Assembly (NCBI RefSeq): GCF_049116215.1
Contig: NZ_JAGDZB010000001.1
Coordinates: forward strand, 1,105,863 to 1,169,862
DNA length: 64,000 bases
Source: Shimia sp049116215
Lineage (GTDB): Bacteria; Pseudomonadota; Alphaproteobacteria; Rhodobacterales; Rhodobacteraceae
Reading direction: 5' to 3'
Translations under genes and position numbers: made by a program
The notes under the pieces: model-generated
Told to the model about the DNA's origin: nothing
Database searches by the model: none
The model's input: the letters and a program-made list of their open reading frames with translations, nothing else
Shown here: in pieces, positions 16,523-25,436 of the stretch
Layout: every line of letters starts with the position of its first letter
How positions within the stretch are numbered: position 1 is the first letter of the stretch

Positions 16523-18940
16523 TTAGAAGTCGAGGTTTTCCACGCTCAGCGCATTTTTCTGAATGAACTCGCGGCGCGGTTCCACCACGTCGCCCATCAG
16601 CTTGGTGAAGAGATCATCCGCTTCGGCGATGTCTTCGACCTTCACCTGCAGCAATGTGCGGGCATCGGGATCCAGTGTGGTTTCCCAAAGCTGATCCGGG
16701 TTCATTTCACCCAAACCTTTGTACCGCTGTAGTGTCAGACCTTTTTCACCCTCAGCCAGAATGGCGTTCATCAGATCGAGTGGGCCATTGATGATCTGGC
16801 TGCGGTCTTTGCGCACCAGCGTTGCGGAGGTGTCGTAGACCTCTTGCAAGCTCTCGGTGAAACTGCCGGATTTGCGGGCCTCGCCGGACCGCAGCATTGG
16901 GCCGTCCAGTGTGCGGACCTCTTCGACACCGCGCAGGATACGTGCCAGTTTGATGCCGTGATCTTGAGTGATACGGCCGGTCCAACCCCGCTCATATTCC
17001 AGCGCAATCAGGTCCAGACGGGCAGCCACTTTGTCCGCCACACCTTGTAGGTCAGCGTCAACAGCACCCGGGACAAAGGCGCCGGCGATGGCCGCCTGTT
17101 CCAGAATGTGACGCGGGTAGTGGGTTGGGAAGGCGTCCAGAACTTGCTTGATTTGACGGGCTTCGGTCACAACTCGGGCCAGATCCTGCCCTGTCATTTC
17201 TGCGCCGGAGCCAAGGCGTAACACGGCCCCGTCGATGCCCTGGTTCACAAGATAGTCGTCCAGTGCGGCCTGGTCTTTCAGGTAGACCTCCGACTTGCCG
17301 CGCGCCACTTTGAACAGCGGCGGCTGTGCAATATACAGGTGCCCTTTTTCAATCAGATCCGGCATCTGGCGGTAGAAGAAGGTCAGCAACAGCGTGCGAA
17401 TGTGTGCGCCGTCGACGTCCGCATCGGTCATGATCACCACCTTGTGGTAGCGCAGTTTGTCGACGTTAAATTCATCACGGCCAATGCCGGTGCCAAGCGC
17501 CATCACCAGATTGCCAATTTCCTGGCTGCCCAGCATGCGGTCAAAGCGTGCGCGCTCCACGTTCAGGATTTTACCACGCAGAGGCAGGATGGCCTGGGTT
17601 TTTCGGTCACGTCCGGTTTGAGCCGAACCACCAGCGGAGTCACCCTCCACCAGGAAGACTTCAGTTTTGGACGGGTCTTTCTCGGAGCAATCCTTGAGCT
17701 TGCCAGCGAGAAAGTTCACATCCATCGCAGTTTTGCGGCGGGTGAGTTCGCGGGCCTTACGGGCGGCTTCGCGGGCGTGGGCTGCTTCCAGGATTTTGGA
17801 GACAATCATCTTGGCAGTTTGTGGGTTTTCACCAAACCATTCCGCCAGTTTTTCCCCCAGCAAGCCTTCAACCGCGGGCCGCACCTCAGAGCTCACCAGC
17901 TTGTCTTTGGTTTGCGAGCTAAACTTTGGATCCGGCACTTTCACCGACAACACACAGGTCAGACCTTCGCGCGCATCGTCGCCGGTGAAGGTGATCTTTT
18001 CCTTTTTGGCGATGCCGCTTTCCTGCGCGTATTTCTGCAAGGTGCGGGTCAGCGCCCCACGGAAACCAGCTATATGCGTGCCGCCATCGCGTTGAGGAAT
18101 GTTGTTGGTGAAGGGCAGCACATTCTCGTGGTAGCTGTCATTCCACCACATCGCGACCTCAACGCCAATCTCGTCACGCTCACCTTTCACATAGACCGGC
18201 GCCTCCATCAAAGGCGTCTTGTGGCGGTCGATGTATTTCACAAACTCGTTCACGCCACCGTCGTAGTAGAGCTCGGTCTTGAGTGGCTCAGCCGGGCGCT
18301 CGTCTTCCAGGAGGATGCGCACACCGGAGTTCAGGAAGGCCAGCTCGCGCAGGCGCTTTTCCAACGTCTCAAAGGAATACTCGATGTTTGAGAACGTGTC
18401 GGTGGAGGCCATGAAGCGCACTTCGGTGCCCGTTTGGTCCCCACAATCCGCCACTTCGCGCAGGTGCTCGGTGCAGTCGCCGTGTTCAAACTTGGCATAG
18501 TGCTCTTTGCCATTGCGCCAAATGCGCAGTTCCAGCCAGACCGACAGGGCGTTTACAACCGACACACCCACACCGTGCAGACCACCGGAAACCTTGTAGG
18601 AGTTGCTGTCAAACTTACCGCCCGCGTGCAGCTGGGTCATGATGACCTCGGCCGCTGACACACCTTCTTCGGGGTGGATATCCACCGGAATCCCACGCCC
18701 ATTGTCAAAAACGGAAACCGAACTGTCGGCGTGAATTTTGACCTTCACAATGTCGGCGTGATTGGCCAGGGCCTCGTCGATGCCGTTGTCCACAACCTCA
18801 TACACCATGTGGTGCAGACCCGAGCCATCGTCGGTGTCCCCGATGTACATGCCCGGACGCTTGCGCACCGCCTCCAAGCCTTTGAGAACTTTAATGGAAT
18901 CCGCGCCATATTGCTCGGTATTTTGCGCGTTGTCAGACAT
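16523..18940 (-). CDS. gyrB: DNA gyrase subunit B
   Basis: 805 residues, full length. It is the ATPase subunit of gyrase, introducing negative supercoils with GyrA. Motifs: GHKL ATPase EVVDNGIDEA and DNGRGIPVD; GLHGVGVSVVNALS; TOPRIM EGDSAGGSAQTGRDRKTQAI, PLRGKILNVE and DADVDGAHIRTLLLTFF; and the C-terminal QRYKGLGEMNPDQLWETT. Lies downstream of recF in the classic dnaA-dnaN-recF-gyrB order, all on the minus strand. A 94-base gap from recF may hold its own promoter. Confidence 0.99.
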   Translation of the reverse strand: MSDNAQNTEQYGADSIKVLKGLEAVRKRPGMYIGDTDDGSGLHHMVYEVVDNGIDEALANHADIVKVKIHADSSVSVFDNGRGIPVDIHPEEGVSAAEVIMTQLHAGGKFDSNSYKVSGGLHGVGVSVVNALSVWLELRIWRNGKEHYAKFEHGDCTEHLREVADCGDQTGTEVRFMASTDTFSNIEYSFETLEKRLRELAFLNSGVRILLEDERPAEPLKTELYYDGGVNEFVKYIDRHKTPLMEAPVYVKGERDEIGVEVAMWWNDSYHENVLPFTNNIPQRDGGTHIAGFRGALTRTLQKYAQESGIAKKEKITFTGDDAREGLTCVLSVKVPDPKFSSQTKDKLVSSEVRPAVEGLLGEKLAEWFGENPQTAKMIVSKILEAAHAREAARKARELTRRKTAMDVNFLAGKLKDCSEKDPSKTEVFLVEGDSAGGSAQTGRDRKTQAILPLRGKILNVERARFDRMLGSQEIGNLVMALGTGIGRDEFNVDKLRYHKVVIMTDADVDGAHIRTLLLTFFYRQMPDLIEKGHLYIAQPPLFKVARGKSEVYLKDQAALDDYLVNQGIDGAVLRLGSGAEMTGQDLARVVTEARQIKQVLDAFPTHYPRHILEQAAIAGAFVPGAVDADLQGVADKVAARLDLIALEYERGWTGRITQDHGIKLARILRGVEEVRTLDGPMLRSGEARKSGSFTESLQEVYDTSATLVRKDRSQIINGPLDLMNAILAEGEKGLTLQRYKGLGEMNPDQLWETTLDPDARTLLQVKVEDIAEADDLFTKLMGDVVEPRREFIQKNALSVENLDF

Positions 18941-19034
18941 ACATGTCGCCCTTTTTCATTTGCGGATTTTATATCGGGTTTGGGGACGGTTGTCACGCAA
19001 ATGACAAGGATTTTTGTGAAACGGACACGTTGGG

Positions 19035-20156
19035 TTAAGCCTTTGAGGACAGGCTGGAAATCCCAGCCTCATCGGTCACTTCCACATATTGTGCGCGATC
19101 CCCAAGCGCGTCAAACAGACCGGCCTCTGTGCCGGTCATCCAGGCCTGTGCCCCAAGGGCGCAAATCTCGTCATAAAGCGCCGCACGGCGGTCCGGATCA
19201 AGATGCGCGGCGACCTCATCCAGAAGCAGGATTGGGGCGGCGCCAATGTCGTCTTTGAGAGCGCGGGCATTGGCCAAAATCAGCGACACCAAGAGCGCCT
19301 TTTGCTCCCCGGTAGAGCAGTCTTTGGCGGGCACGCCTTTCTCGCGGTAGGTGCCAATCATGTCGGTGCGATGTGGACCCACCAGGGTGCGTCCGGTGGC
19401 AATGTCGCGGAACCGGCTCTCGGCCAGCGCCTCCAGCAGATCAGCCTCGGTCCGCGGCATCGCCCCGTCAGATTGGATCAACTCCAGCTCGGCCACCGGA
19501 AAGGCGGTTTGCGCCGCCGCCTGGGCGTTCAACAGTCGTTCGACACTGGCCTCGCGCGCCTGATGCAGCTGCGCGCCCGCCTCGGCCATTTGACGCTCCA
19601 GCGCGACATACCAATGCGCGTCGCTGATCTGTTCTTTCAGCAGCCGGTTGCGCTCCCGCATGGCCTTCTCATAGGCGAGACTGGCCTCAGCATGTTCCGG
19701 ATAGAAGCTGAGCGTCATGCGATCCAGAAACCGCCGCCGCCCTTCGGCGCCTTCGATCCACAGACGATCCATTGCAGGGATCAGCCACAACACCCGACAA
19801 ATCCGCCCCAGTTGCGTCTGTGGCGCAGCTTTGCTGTCGATCTGTACCTGTCGTGCAGCCCCGTTTTCGGAGCGGACATCAATTTCGTAGGTTTGATTGG
19901 TCGCTTGCAACAGACCGGACAGCTTCCAGCCAATCGCTTCTGGCCGACGGGTCATCTCTTCGGCGCTGGCACGGCGAATGCCCCGGCCTGGTGAAAACAG
20001 CGAGACTGCCTCCAGGATGTTGGTCTTGCCCGCGCCATTGGGGCCAAACAAGGCCACAGGACGCGCATCACAGGTGAGCGCGCCCTTTTTGTGGGATCGA
20101 AAATGAGACAGGCTCAGGGATTTCAGAAACAGCTCAGACACGGGCCCGGCATTCAC
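19035..20156 (-). CDS. recF: DNA replication and repair protein RecF
   Basis: 373 residues. It is an SMC-like ATPase that helps load RecA at gaps. Walker A FGPNGAGKTNILEA lies near residue 35, followed by RecF-typical VSLFSPGRGIRR, and the signature region STGEQKALLVSLILANA and Walker B LLLDEVAAHLDPDRRAAL follow toward the C-terminus. The frame starts with GTG 20156; a second GTG at 20141 (giving MSELFLKSL) is equally plausible, as neither has a clear ribosome site. The intergenic repeat at 20164-20182 sits directly upstream. Confidence 0.97.
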   Translation of the reverse strand: MNAGPVSELFLKSLSLSHFRSHKKGALTCDARPVALFGPNGAGKTNILEAVSLFSPGRGIRRASAEEMTRRPEAIGWKLSGLLQATNQTYEIDVRSENGAARQVQIDSKAAPQTQLGRICRVLWLIPAMDRLWIEGAEGRRRFLDRMTLSFYPEHAEASLAYEKAMRERNRLLKEQISDAHWYVALERQMAEAGAQLHQAREASVERLLNAQAAAQTAFPVAELELIQSDGAMPRTEADLLEALAESRFRDIATGRTLVGPHRTDMIGTYREKGVPAKDCSTGEQKALLVSLILANARALKDDIGAAPILLLDEVAAHLDPDRRAALYDEICALGAQAWMTGTEAGLFDALGDRAQYVEVTDEAGISSLSSKA

Positions 20157-20163
20157 TTTCTAC

Positions 20164-20182
20164 AAATATCCCCGCCGGAGGC
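20164..20182. repeat. Intergenic AAATATCCCCG-type repeat, copy 1
   Basis: AAATATCCCCGCCGGAGGC lies between dnaN and recF. It is an exact 19-base match to the complement of 25267-25285, and shares its AAATATCCC core with copies at 25387 and 60254. Confidence 0.75.
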
Positions 20183-20197
20183 ATCCGCGTCAGTGGA

Positions 20198-21316
20198 TCA
20201 TACCCGCATCGGCATCACAACATAGACCGCGGAGGTGTCACCACCTTCACGCATCAGGGTTGGGTCACCCGCGGAATTGAACATAAACACGGCGTTTTCG
20301 CGGTCCACCTGGCTGGCGATCTCCAGCAGATATTTGGCGTTAAAGCCAATTTCCAGACGCTCGTCATTGTAAGCCACAACCAGCTCTTCTTCCGCAGCGC
20401 CGCTGTCTGGCGAGTTCACCGACAGCACCAGACGGTCTTCGTCCAGCTGCAGTTTCACCGCCCTGGAACGTTCCGAGGACACCGTGGCCACACGGTCCAC
20501 CGCTTTGGCAAACTCAGAGGCGTCCACCTCCAGCTTGCGGGTGTTGCCCTGTGGAATCACGCGGGTGTAGTCGGGGAAAGTGCCGTCGATCACCTTGGAG
20601 GTCAGGGTGATGTGCGGGGTGGCAAAACGCACTTTGGTCTCGCTGACAGAGACGGCGATTTCCATATCGTCATCGTCCAGCAGTTTGCGCAGCTCACCCA
20701 CGGTTTTGCGTGGCACAATCACGCCAGGCATGTCCGTTGCACTGTCTGGCAGATCGGTGTCGATGCGCGCCAGACGGTGCCCGTCGGTGGCCACCGCGCG
20801 CAGCACTTTGCCGTCTTCGCCATCGGACACATGCAGATAGACGCCGTTCAGGTAGTAGCGGGTCTCTTCGGTGGAGATGGCAAACTTGGCTTTGTCAAAC
20901 AGGCGGCGCAGGGCAGGCGCGGGTGCTGAGAAGTTGGAAGAGTATTCTGAGGAGGCCATCACCGGGAAATCTTCACGCGGCAAGGTTGCCAGCGAGAAGT
21001 TGGAGCGGCCAGCTTCCACCGTCAGGCGGCCAGCGGCGCTGTCGTCTGTCAGGGTGACCAGTGCCCCATCGGGCAGTTTGCGCACAATCTCATGCAAGGT
21101 GGTCGCGGCCACGGTGGTGGCACCGGCGCGCTCGACCATGGCGTTGGCTTTGTCCACCACTTCGATGTCCAAGTCCGTGGCGCGGAATTGCACGGTGTCG
21201 CCTTCGGCCTCGATCAGCACGTTGGCAAGGATTGGAATGGTGTTGCGGCGTTCCACAACCGATTGCGCTTGGCTCACTGCTTTCAGCAGCACGGCGCGTT
21301 CAATACTGATTTTCAT
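20198..21316 (-). CDS. dnaN: DNA polymerase III sliding clamp (beta subunit)
   Basis: 372 residues, the normal clamp length. Three repeated clamp folds are expected; visible family sequences are MKISIERAVLLKAVSQAQSV at the start, NIPILANVLIEAEGD-like (here NTIPILANVLIEAEGD), VIVPRKTVGELRKLL, and the C-terminal NAKYLLEIASQVD and YVVMPMRV. It tethers polymerase III to DNA. It lies 171 bases downstream of dnaA, behind a terminator hairpin, so it likely has a promoter of its own. Confidence 0.99.
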   Translation of the reverse strand: MKISIERAVLLKAVSQAQSVVERRNTIPILANVLIEAEGDTVQFRATDLDIEVVDKANAMVERAGATTVAATTLHEIVRKLPDGALVTLTDDSAAGRLTVEAGRSNFSLATLPREDFPVMASSEYSSNFSAPAPALRRLFDKAKFAISTEETRYYLNGVYLHVSDGEDGKVLRAVATDGHRLARIDTDLPDSATDMPGVIVPRKTVGELRKLLDDDDMEIAVSVSETKVRFATPHITLTSKVIDGTFPDYTRVIPQGNTRKLEVDASEFAKAVDRVATVSSERSRAVKLQLDEDRLVLSVNSPDSGAAEEELVVAYNDERLEIGFNAKYLLEIASQVDRENAVFMFNSAGDPTLMREGGDTSAVYVVMPMRV

Positions 21317-21428
21317 CCCATCACCCTCCGATTACCGGGACAGGCACCTTATCGAGGTGGTCACACGGTACAAGTCTTTTCCTAGGTTTGTCTGTGAAGT
21401 CGCAACGAGCGTCAAGCGCCAAGCGACC

Positions 21429-21464
21429 AAAAGAAAACACCGCGCCCAGTGGACGCGGCGTTTT
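21429..21464 (-). terminator. Rho-independent terminator downstream of dnaA
   Basis: Read on the minus strand, AAAACGCCGCG and CGCGGTGTTTT pair (one mismatch) around a 9-base loop, followed by the T-rich CTTTTGG. It lies 23 bases after the dnaA stop, so dnaA and dnaN are probably separate transcripts. Confidence 0.75.
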
Positions 21465-21487
21465 GGTCACGTTTGCGGTCAAAATGC

Positions 21488-22870
21488 TTAAGCTTCGAGG
21501 GTGCGACGCAGCAGTTCGAGGTCTTCGGCGATCTGACCGTCAGAATTGCGCAGCTCTTCAATGCGGCGCACACCGTGCATGACCGTGGTGTGATCGCGGC
21601 CTCCAAAACGACGCCCAATCTCCGGCAGAGAGCGCGACGTCAGCTGTTTACAGAGGTACATCGCCACCTGACGTGGGCGGGCAAAAGTGCGCACGCGTTT
21701 TGGGCCAATCATGTCAGACAGACGAATATTGTAGTGTTCTGCCACCTTGCGCTGGATCTCCTCGACGGAGACTTTGCGCTCAGAGGCGCGCAGTACGTCG
21801 GACAGGCAGTCCTGAGTCAGTTCCATGGTGATCTCACGCCCAACCAGCGACGCAAAGGCAAACAGGCGGGTCAACGCACCTTCAAGCACACGCACGTTGG
21901 TGGAGATGCGGTGGGCGAGGAATTCCAACACGCCGTCCTGCAGCTGCAGCTCCGGGTATTGCTCGCGGTAGGTGTCCACTTTGGTCTGCAGAATGCCAAG
22001 CCGCAGTTCATAGTCGGTTGGGTGCAAATCCACCACCAGACCACACTGCAGACGGCTCTTGATGCGGTCTTCGAGATCTTTGATCTCACCCGGCGCACGG
22101 TCGGCCGAAATGATGATCTGTTTGTTTTGATCCACCAGCGCGTTGAACGTGTGGAAGAATTCTTCCTGGGTGCTGTCTTTGCCCGCGATGAACTGAACGT
22201 CGTCCACCATCAGCACATCGACGGAGCGGAACAGCTCTTTGAAGTCCATCATCTTGCGGTCGCGCAGGGCTTGCACAAAGCGGTACATGAATTGTTCGGC
22301 AGACAGATACAGAACGTTCAGGTCGGGACGCTGCGCCTGAAGCTCCCAGGCAATGGCGTGCATCAGGTGGGTTTTACCAAGGCCGACACCGCCATAAAGG
22401 AACAGTGGGTTGAAGGTCACCGGGCCACCTTCGCCGACACGGCGCGCGGCGGCGTTGGCCAATTCGTTTGGTTTGCCGACAACAAAGCTGTCAAAAGTAA
22501 AGCGAGCATCGAGCGGCGCGCCGGTCATGCCCACGTCATTGCTTTCCGTGGCAGCAGACACCGCTGGTGCGGCTGCGGCGCTGGCTTTTTTCACGCTGGC
22601 CGCTGGTGCGGGGCGGTGGGCGGATGTTTTGGCCGCCACTTTAAACTGCATGCGCTGCACGTCAGCGCCATTTTGGTTCATCTGATGTAAGATCAGGTCG
22701 CCGTAATTCTGCGATACGTAGTTGCCGATAAAATTGGTCGGCACGTGAAAGGTGGCGACGCCATCTTTCAGCTCTGAAAAATTGACAGGCTCAATCCAGG
22801 TTTTGAAGTTATTTTGACCCACAGTTTTGAGTAGGTCTTGTCGGATGGTGCCCCATGTGTCGTCAGTCAT
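21488..22870 (-). CDS. dnaA: Chromosomal replication initiator DnaA
   Basis: 460 residues from ATG 22870 (MTDDTWGTIRQDLLKTVG), which matches where DnaA domain I begins. The frame is open 56 codons further upstream, without homology. Domain I covers about 1-80 (NFKTWIEPV), then an Ala/Pro-rich linker (about 85-125), an AAA+ domain with Walker A GGVGLGKTHL and Walker B LMVDDVQFIAG, and the C-terminal DNA-binding domain with GGRDHTTVMHGVRRIEEL. The upstream region carries a CtrA box, a DnaA-box-like site and a cluster of GANTC sites, suggesting cell-cycle control of dnaA. Confidence 0.98.
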   Translation of the reverse strand: MTDDTWGTIRQDLLKTVGQNNFKTWIEPVNFSELKDGVATFHVPTNFIGNYVSQNYGDLILHQMNQNGADVQRMQFKVAAKTSAHRPAPAASVKKASAAAAPAVSAATESNDVGMTGAPLDARFTFDSFVVGKPNELANAAARRVGEGGPVTFNPLFLYGGVGLGKTHLMHAIAWELQAQRPDLNVLYLSAEQFMYRFVQALRDRKMMDFKELFRSVDVLMVDDVQFIAGKDSTQEEFFHTFNALVDQNKQIIISADRAPGEIKDLEDRIKSRLQCGLVVDLHPTDYELRLGILQTKVDTYREQYPELQLQDGVLEFLAHRISTNVRVLEGALTRLFAFASLVGREITMELTQDCLSDVLRASERKVSVEEIQRKVAEHYNIRLSDMIGPKRVRTFARPRQVAMYLCKQLTSRSLPEIGRRFGGRDHTTVMHGVRRIEELRNSDGQIAEDLELLRRTLEA

Positions 22871-23252
22871 CTGTCCCCGTTTTCCTTCACACGTCTTTTT
22901 CGCCGGGCTTTGCCCGGTCTCTGCCTTTGTCCCGTGATCCATATCTGCCTCGGGTGCCGAAAACGGCCAAAACACCAAGCAATATGCGACCGTTCCGGAG
23001 GTCCCTATTCTCCGGTCGCAAAAGCTATTTGTGCGCAAATGCGCAGTTTTGTGGAACAGGTGAACACCCCGGACACAACCACAACCGCGCTCCCAAAAAC
23101 GCGGCCTGTCTAGTCACCCAGTATGGCCAAGCCACCGTATGTCGGCGTCTGTTCCCCCCAAGGCGAAATGAATCGCTGAGTGAACCTAGCAAGCTGGTGC
23201 CAAAGCGGGCAACTGAACTTCGATCTTGACTCAGGCATTCCCGGAAAAGAAT

Positions 23253-23261
23253 CTATCCACA
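23253..23261 (+). promoter_or_regulatory. DnaA-box-like site
   Basis: CTATCCACA matches the DnaA box TTATCCACA at eight of nine positions. Weaker relatives lie at 23413-23421 (CTGTCCACA) and, reversed, at 23050-23058 (TGTGGAACA). Confidence 0.55.
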
Positions 23262-23279
23262 GGTTTGTAAGTCTTTGTA

Positions 23280-23294
23280 TTAAATGGATTTTAA
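23280..23294. promoter_or_regulatory. Exact CtrA-box match (TTAA-N7-TTAA)
   Basis: TTAA-ATGGATT-TTAA matches the CtrA consensus in full, 19 bases from the DnaA-box-like site and among GANTC sites. CtrA is the alphaproteobacterial cell-cycle and motility regulator. Confidence 0.6.
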
Positions 23295-23326
23295 CATTGC
23301 TTTTGATCCATTCTAAGGCGGACCGT

Positions 23327-23348
23327 ACACTGGGGTATCCCCCAGTGT
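23327..23348. other. Perfect 9-base-stem hairpin in the dnaA-nth region
   Basis: ACACTGGGG-TATC-CCCCAGTGT is an exact inverted repeat with a 4-base loop and no T-run. It could be a protein site or a stem in an nth leader RNA. Confidence 0.5.
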
Positions 23349-23598
23349 TGTGAAGTGGAAAATGGCTTGGACTCGGCTCTGAAACCCCGATTTTGTCTGC
23401 CTTTAACTGTGGCTGTCCACATATGGTTGTTGCGCCGCTGCCACAGGTGTCCGCTGGGCTGCGAGTCGAAAAAAAAGGAATCGCTCAAGGCCCTTGCTCG
23501 ACTCACTTACGCGGTTTTGAGCGCCCAGGTTGATCTGCCCATCAAGGGATCAGATCCGACTCTTGCCTGCGGCGCTGGGGGCGTGCATTAACAGGTCG

Positions 23599-24243
23599 AT
23601 GGCAAAGCAACTTGATTATCATACCATCCGGGAGATCTTCACCCGGTTTGAGGCCGCCGAAGCCGAGCCGGTGGGAGAGCTGGATCACGTCAACGTCTAT
23701 ACGTTGGTGGTGGCCGTGGCCCTGTCGGCGCAGGCGACAGATGTGGGCGTGAACCGCGCCACCAAAGAGCTGTTCAAGATTGCGGACACCCCGCAAAAGA
23801 TGCTCGACCTTGGTGAAGAGCAGGTGATCGAGCACATCAAGACCATTGGGCTCTATCGCAACAAAGCCAAAAATGTGATCAAGCTCAGTCGCATCCTTGT
23901 GGATGACTACGGCGGTGAGGTGCCCAACTCCCGCGCGGCACTGGAAAGTCTGCCGGGCGTCGGACGTAAGACCGCCAATGTGGTGCTGAACATGTGGTGG
24001 CGTTATCCGGCGCAGGCCGTGGACACGCATATTTTCCGTTTTGGCAACCGCTCTGGGGTCTGCCCCGGCAAAGATGTGGTCGCAGTCGAACGCGCCATCG
24101 AAGACCAAATTCCCGTGGATTTCCAACTCCACGCCCATCACTGGATGATTCTGCACGGCCGCTATGTGTGCAAAGCGCGCAAGCCTCTGTGCGGCACCTG
24201 TCTCATCCGCGATCTCTGCCTATTTGAGGACAAAAACCTATGA
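23599..24243 (+). CDS. nth: Endonuclease III
   Basis: 214 residues from ATG 23599; the frame is open 23 codons further upstream, without homology. It is a base-excision-repair DNA glycosylase/AP lyase for oxidised pyrimidines. Motifs: helix-hairpin-helix LPGVGRKTANVVLN with the catalytic Lys, the catalytic Asp in AVDTHIFR, and the C-terminal 4Fe-4S site C-x6-C-x2-C-x5-C (CKARKPLCGTCLIRDLC). It overlaps the next kinase gene by four bases (ATGA). Confidence 0.97.
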   Translation: MAKQLDYHTIREIFTRFEAAEAEPVGELDHVNVYTLVVAVALSAQATDVGVNRATKELFKIADTPQKMLDLGEEQVIEHIKTIGLYRNKAKNVIKLSRILVDDYGGEVPNSRAALESLPGVGRKTANVVLNMWWRYPAQAVDTHIFRFGNRSGVCPGKDVVAVERAIEDQIPVDFQLHAHHWMILHGRYVCKARKPLCGTCLIRDLCLFEDKNL

Positions 24244-25226
24244 CCCAATACCAAGTGGTTGGCATCGGCAATGCTGTTGTGGATGTGATCAGCCAATCTG
24301 ACGACAGCTTTCTGGACCTGATGGGCATTCAGAAAGGGATCATGCAGCTGGTGGAAAAAGAACGCGGCGAAATGCTCTACGCTGGCATGACCAACCGCAA
24401 ACAAGCGCCCGGCGGTTCTGTTGCCAATACGCTGGCGGGCTTGGGCGCGCTGGGCCTGTCCACCGGTTTTATCGGGCGGGTCAGTGATGACGCGCTCGGG
24501 CAGTTTTATGCCAATGAAATGCAAGCAGACGGCACTGACTTTGTGAATCCGCTGGTGGAAGGGGATGAACTGCCCACGTCTCGCTCAATGATCTTTGTCT
24601 CCCCGGATGGCGAGCGGTCGATGAACACCTATCTGGGCATCTCGTCCGAAGTGGGCCCTGATGATGTGTCCGATGATGTCGCCGGCAAGGCACAGCTGCT
24701 GTTCCTCGAAGGCTATTTGTATGACAAACCCAAAGGCAAAGCGGCCTTTGAGAGGGCGGCCAAACTCTGTCAGGAGGGCGGCGGCAAAGCCGGTATTGCT
24801 CTGTCTGACCCATTCTGCGTGGAGCGTCACCGGGACGATTTCCGCCGTTTGGTGAAAGAGCTCGATTTTGTGATTGGAAACGAACATGAATGGCAGTCTC
24901 TCTATCAAACCGACCTGAGTGCAGCTCTTGAACAGGCCGCACAGGACTGCGGCATGGTGGTGTGCACCCGCTCGGGTCACGACGTGGTGCTGCTCAGGGG
25001 CGACGAAGAAGCCACTGTGCCTGTGAATGAAATTGTGCCGGTGGATGCCACCGGTGCGGGCGACCAGTTTGCCTGCGGTTTCCTTTATGGTGTCGCCACC
25101 GGCCAATCTCTGGAGGTGTCCGGCAAGATGGGCTGCATCGCGGCGGCAGAGGTGATTAGCCACTATGGCGCGCGGCCTGAGGCAGACATCAAAGCGCTGT
25201 TTCAGAAGGCCGGTTTGATCGGGTAA
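24240..25226 (+). CDS. PfkB-family sugar/nucleoside kinase (adenosine-kinase-like)
   Basis: 328 residues of the ribokinase/PfkB family. Motifs: GIGNAVVDVI at the start, the substrate-binding APGGSVANTLAGLGALG, and the ATP/anion-hole signature PVDATGAGDQFACGFLYG with the catalytic Asp. The NAVVDV/GGSVANT pattern is that of bacterial adenosine-kinase-like members, which would phosphorylate adenosine or a similar nucleoside, but ribose or another sugar is possible. It is co-transcribed with nth through an ATGA overlap; a functional link is not obvious. Confidence 0.88.
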   Translation: MTQYQVVGIGNAVVDVISQSDDSFLDLMGIQKGIMQLVEKERGEMLYAGMTNRKQAPGGSVANTLAGLGALGLSTGFIGRVSDDALGQFYANEMQADGTDFVNPLVEGDELPTSRSMIFVSPDGERSMNTYLGISSEVGPDDVSDDVAGKAQLLFLEGYLYDKPKGKAAFERAAKLCQEGGGKAGIALSDPFCVERHRDDFRRLVKELDFVIGNEHEWQSLYQTDLSAALEQAAQDCGMVVCTRSGHDVVLLRGDEEATVPVNEIVPVDATGAGDQFACGFLYGVATGQSLEVSGKMGCIAAAEVISHYGARPEADIKALFQKAGLIG

Positions 25227-25264
25227 GGCGCCACCGCTGACACCGGCTCTGGAGGCGACAATAG

Positions 25265-25434
25265 GCGCCTCCGGCGGGGATATTTTTGGACAATGAATGG
25301 CAAGTGAGTTGGGAGCGCTCCGCTCGCCACGCCGGTCGACACTGCGCGATGCTTACGTCTTGAGCGGAGCGCCATTCACTGTCCGGAAATATCCCGGGGT
25401 GAATTGGGCCCCTGGCCCAAGAGGGGCTGGCCCC
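25265..25434. repeat. Intergenic repeat pair forming a long inverted repeat
   Basis: This lies between the convergent kinase and TetR genes. The left arm (25267-25301) reads GCCTCCGGCGGGGATATTT and then TTGGACAATGAATGGC; the right arm (25371-25399) returns GCCATTCACTGTCCGGAAAT and then ATCCCGGGG. An inner pair GCGCTCCGCTC (25315-25325) and GAGCGGAGCGC (25362-25372) extends the fold. GGGGCTGGCCCC follows at 25423-25434. The left arm repeats copy 1 at 20164 exactly over 19 bases, and the right part resembles the element at 60254-60284. It may also act as a two-way terminator. Confidence 0.7.
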
Positions 25435-25436
25435 TT

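Larger units (their letters stand above)
23170..23562. promoter_or_regulatory. Cluster of eight GANTC (CcrM methylation) sites
   Basis: GANTC occurs at 23170, 23228, 23249, 23370, 23463, 23478, 23500 and 23558. Four fixed bases predict about 1.5 in 393 bases. CcrM methylates GANTC in alphaproteobacteria, and hemimethylated sites time cell-cycle transcription. Confidence 0.6.
22871..23598. promoter_or_regulatory. 728-base divergent region between dnaA and nth; possible cell-cycle-controlled promoter or origin-like region
   Basis: No convincing gene. Contents: an inverted repeat TGCGACCG/CGGTCGCA (22985-23020); two TGCGCA palindromes (23032-23037 and 23040-23045); a DnaA-box-like site (23253-23261); a CtrA box (23280-23294) in an AT-rich stretch; an inverted repeat AATGGAT/ATCCATT (23283-23312); a perfect 9-base hairpin (23327-23348); and eight GANTC sites in 23170-23562. 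Genes diverge from it on both sides. In many alphaproteobacteria the true origin is not beside dnaA, so origin function is only a possibility. Confidence 0.45.

Noticed and set aside
22871..23038. N-terminal extension of DnaA to position 23038
   Set aside because: The extra 56 residues have no DnaA homology and cover the promoter region; domain I begins at the ATG at 22870.
22871..23598. Assignment of this region as the definite chromosome origin
   Set aside because: Only one good DnaA box is seen and many alphaproteobacteria keep the origin away from dnaA; the region is kept as a regulatory candidate.
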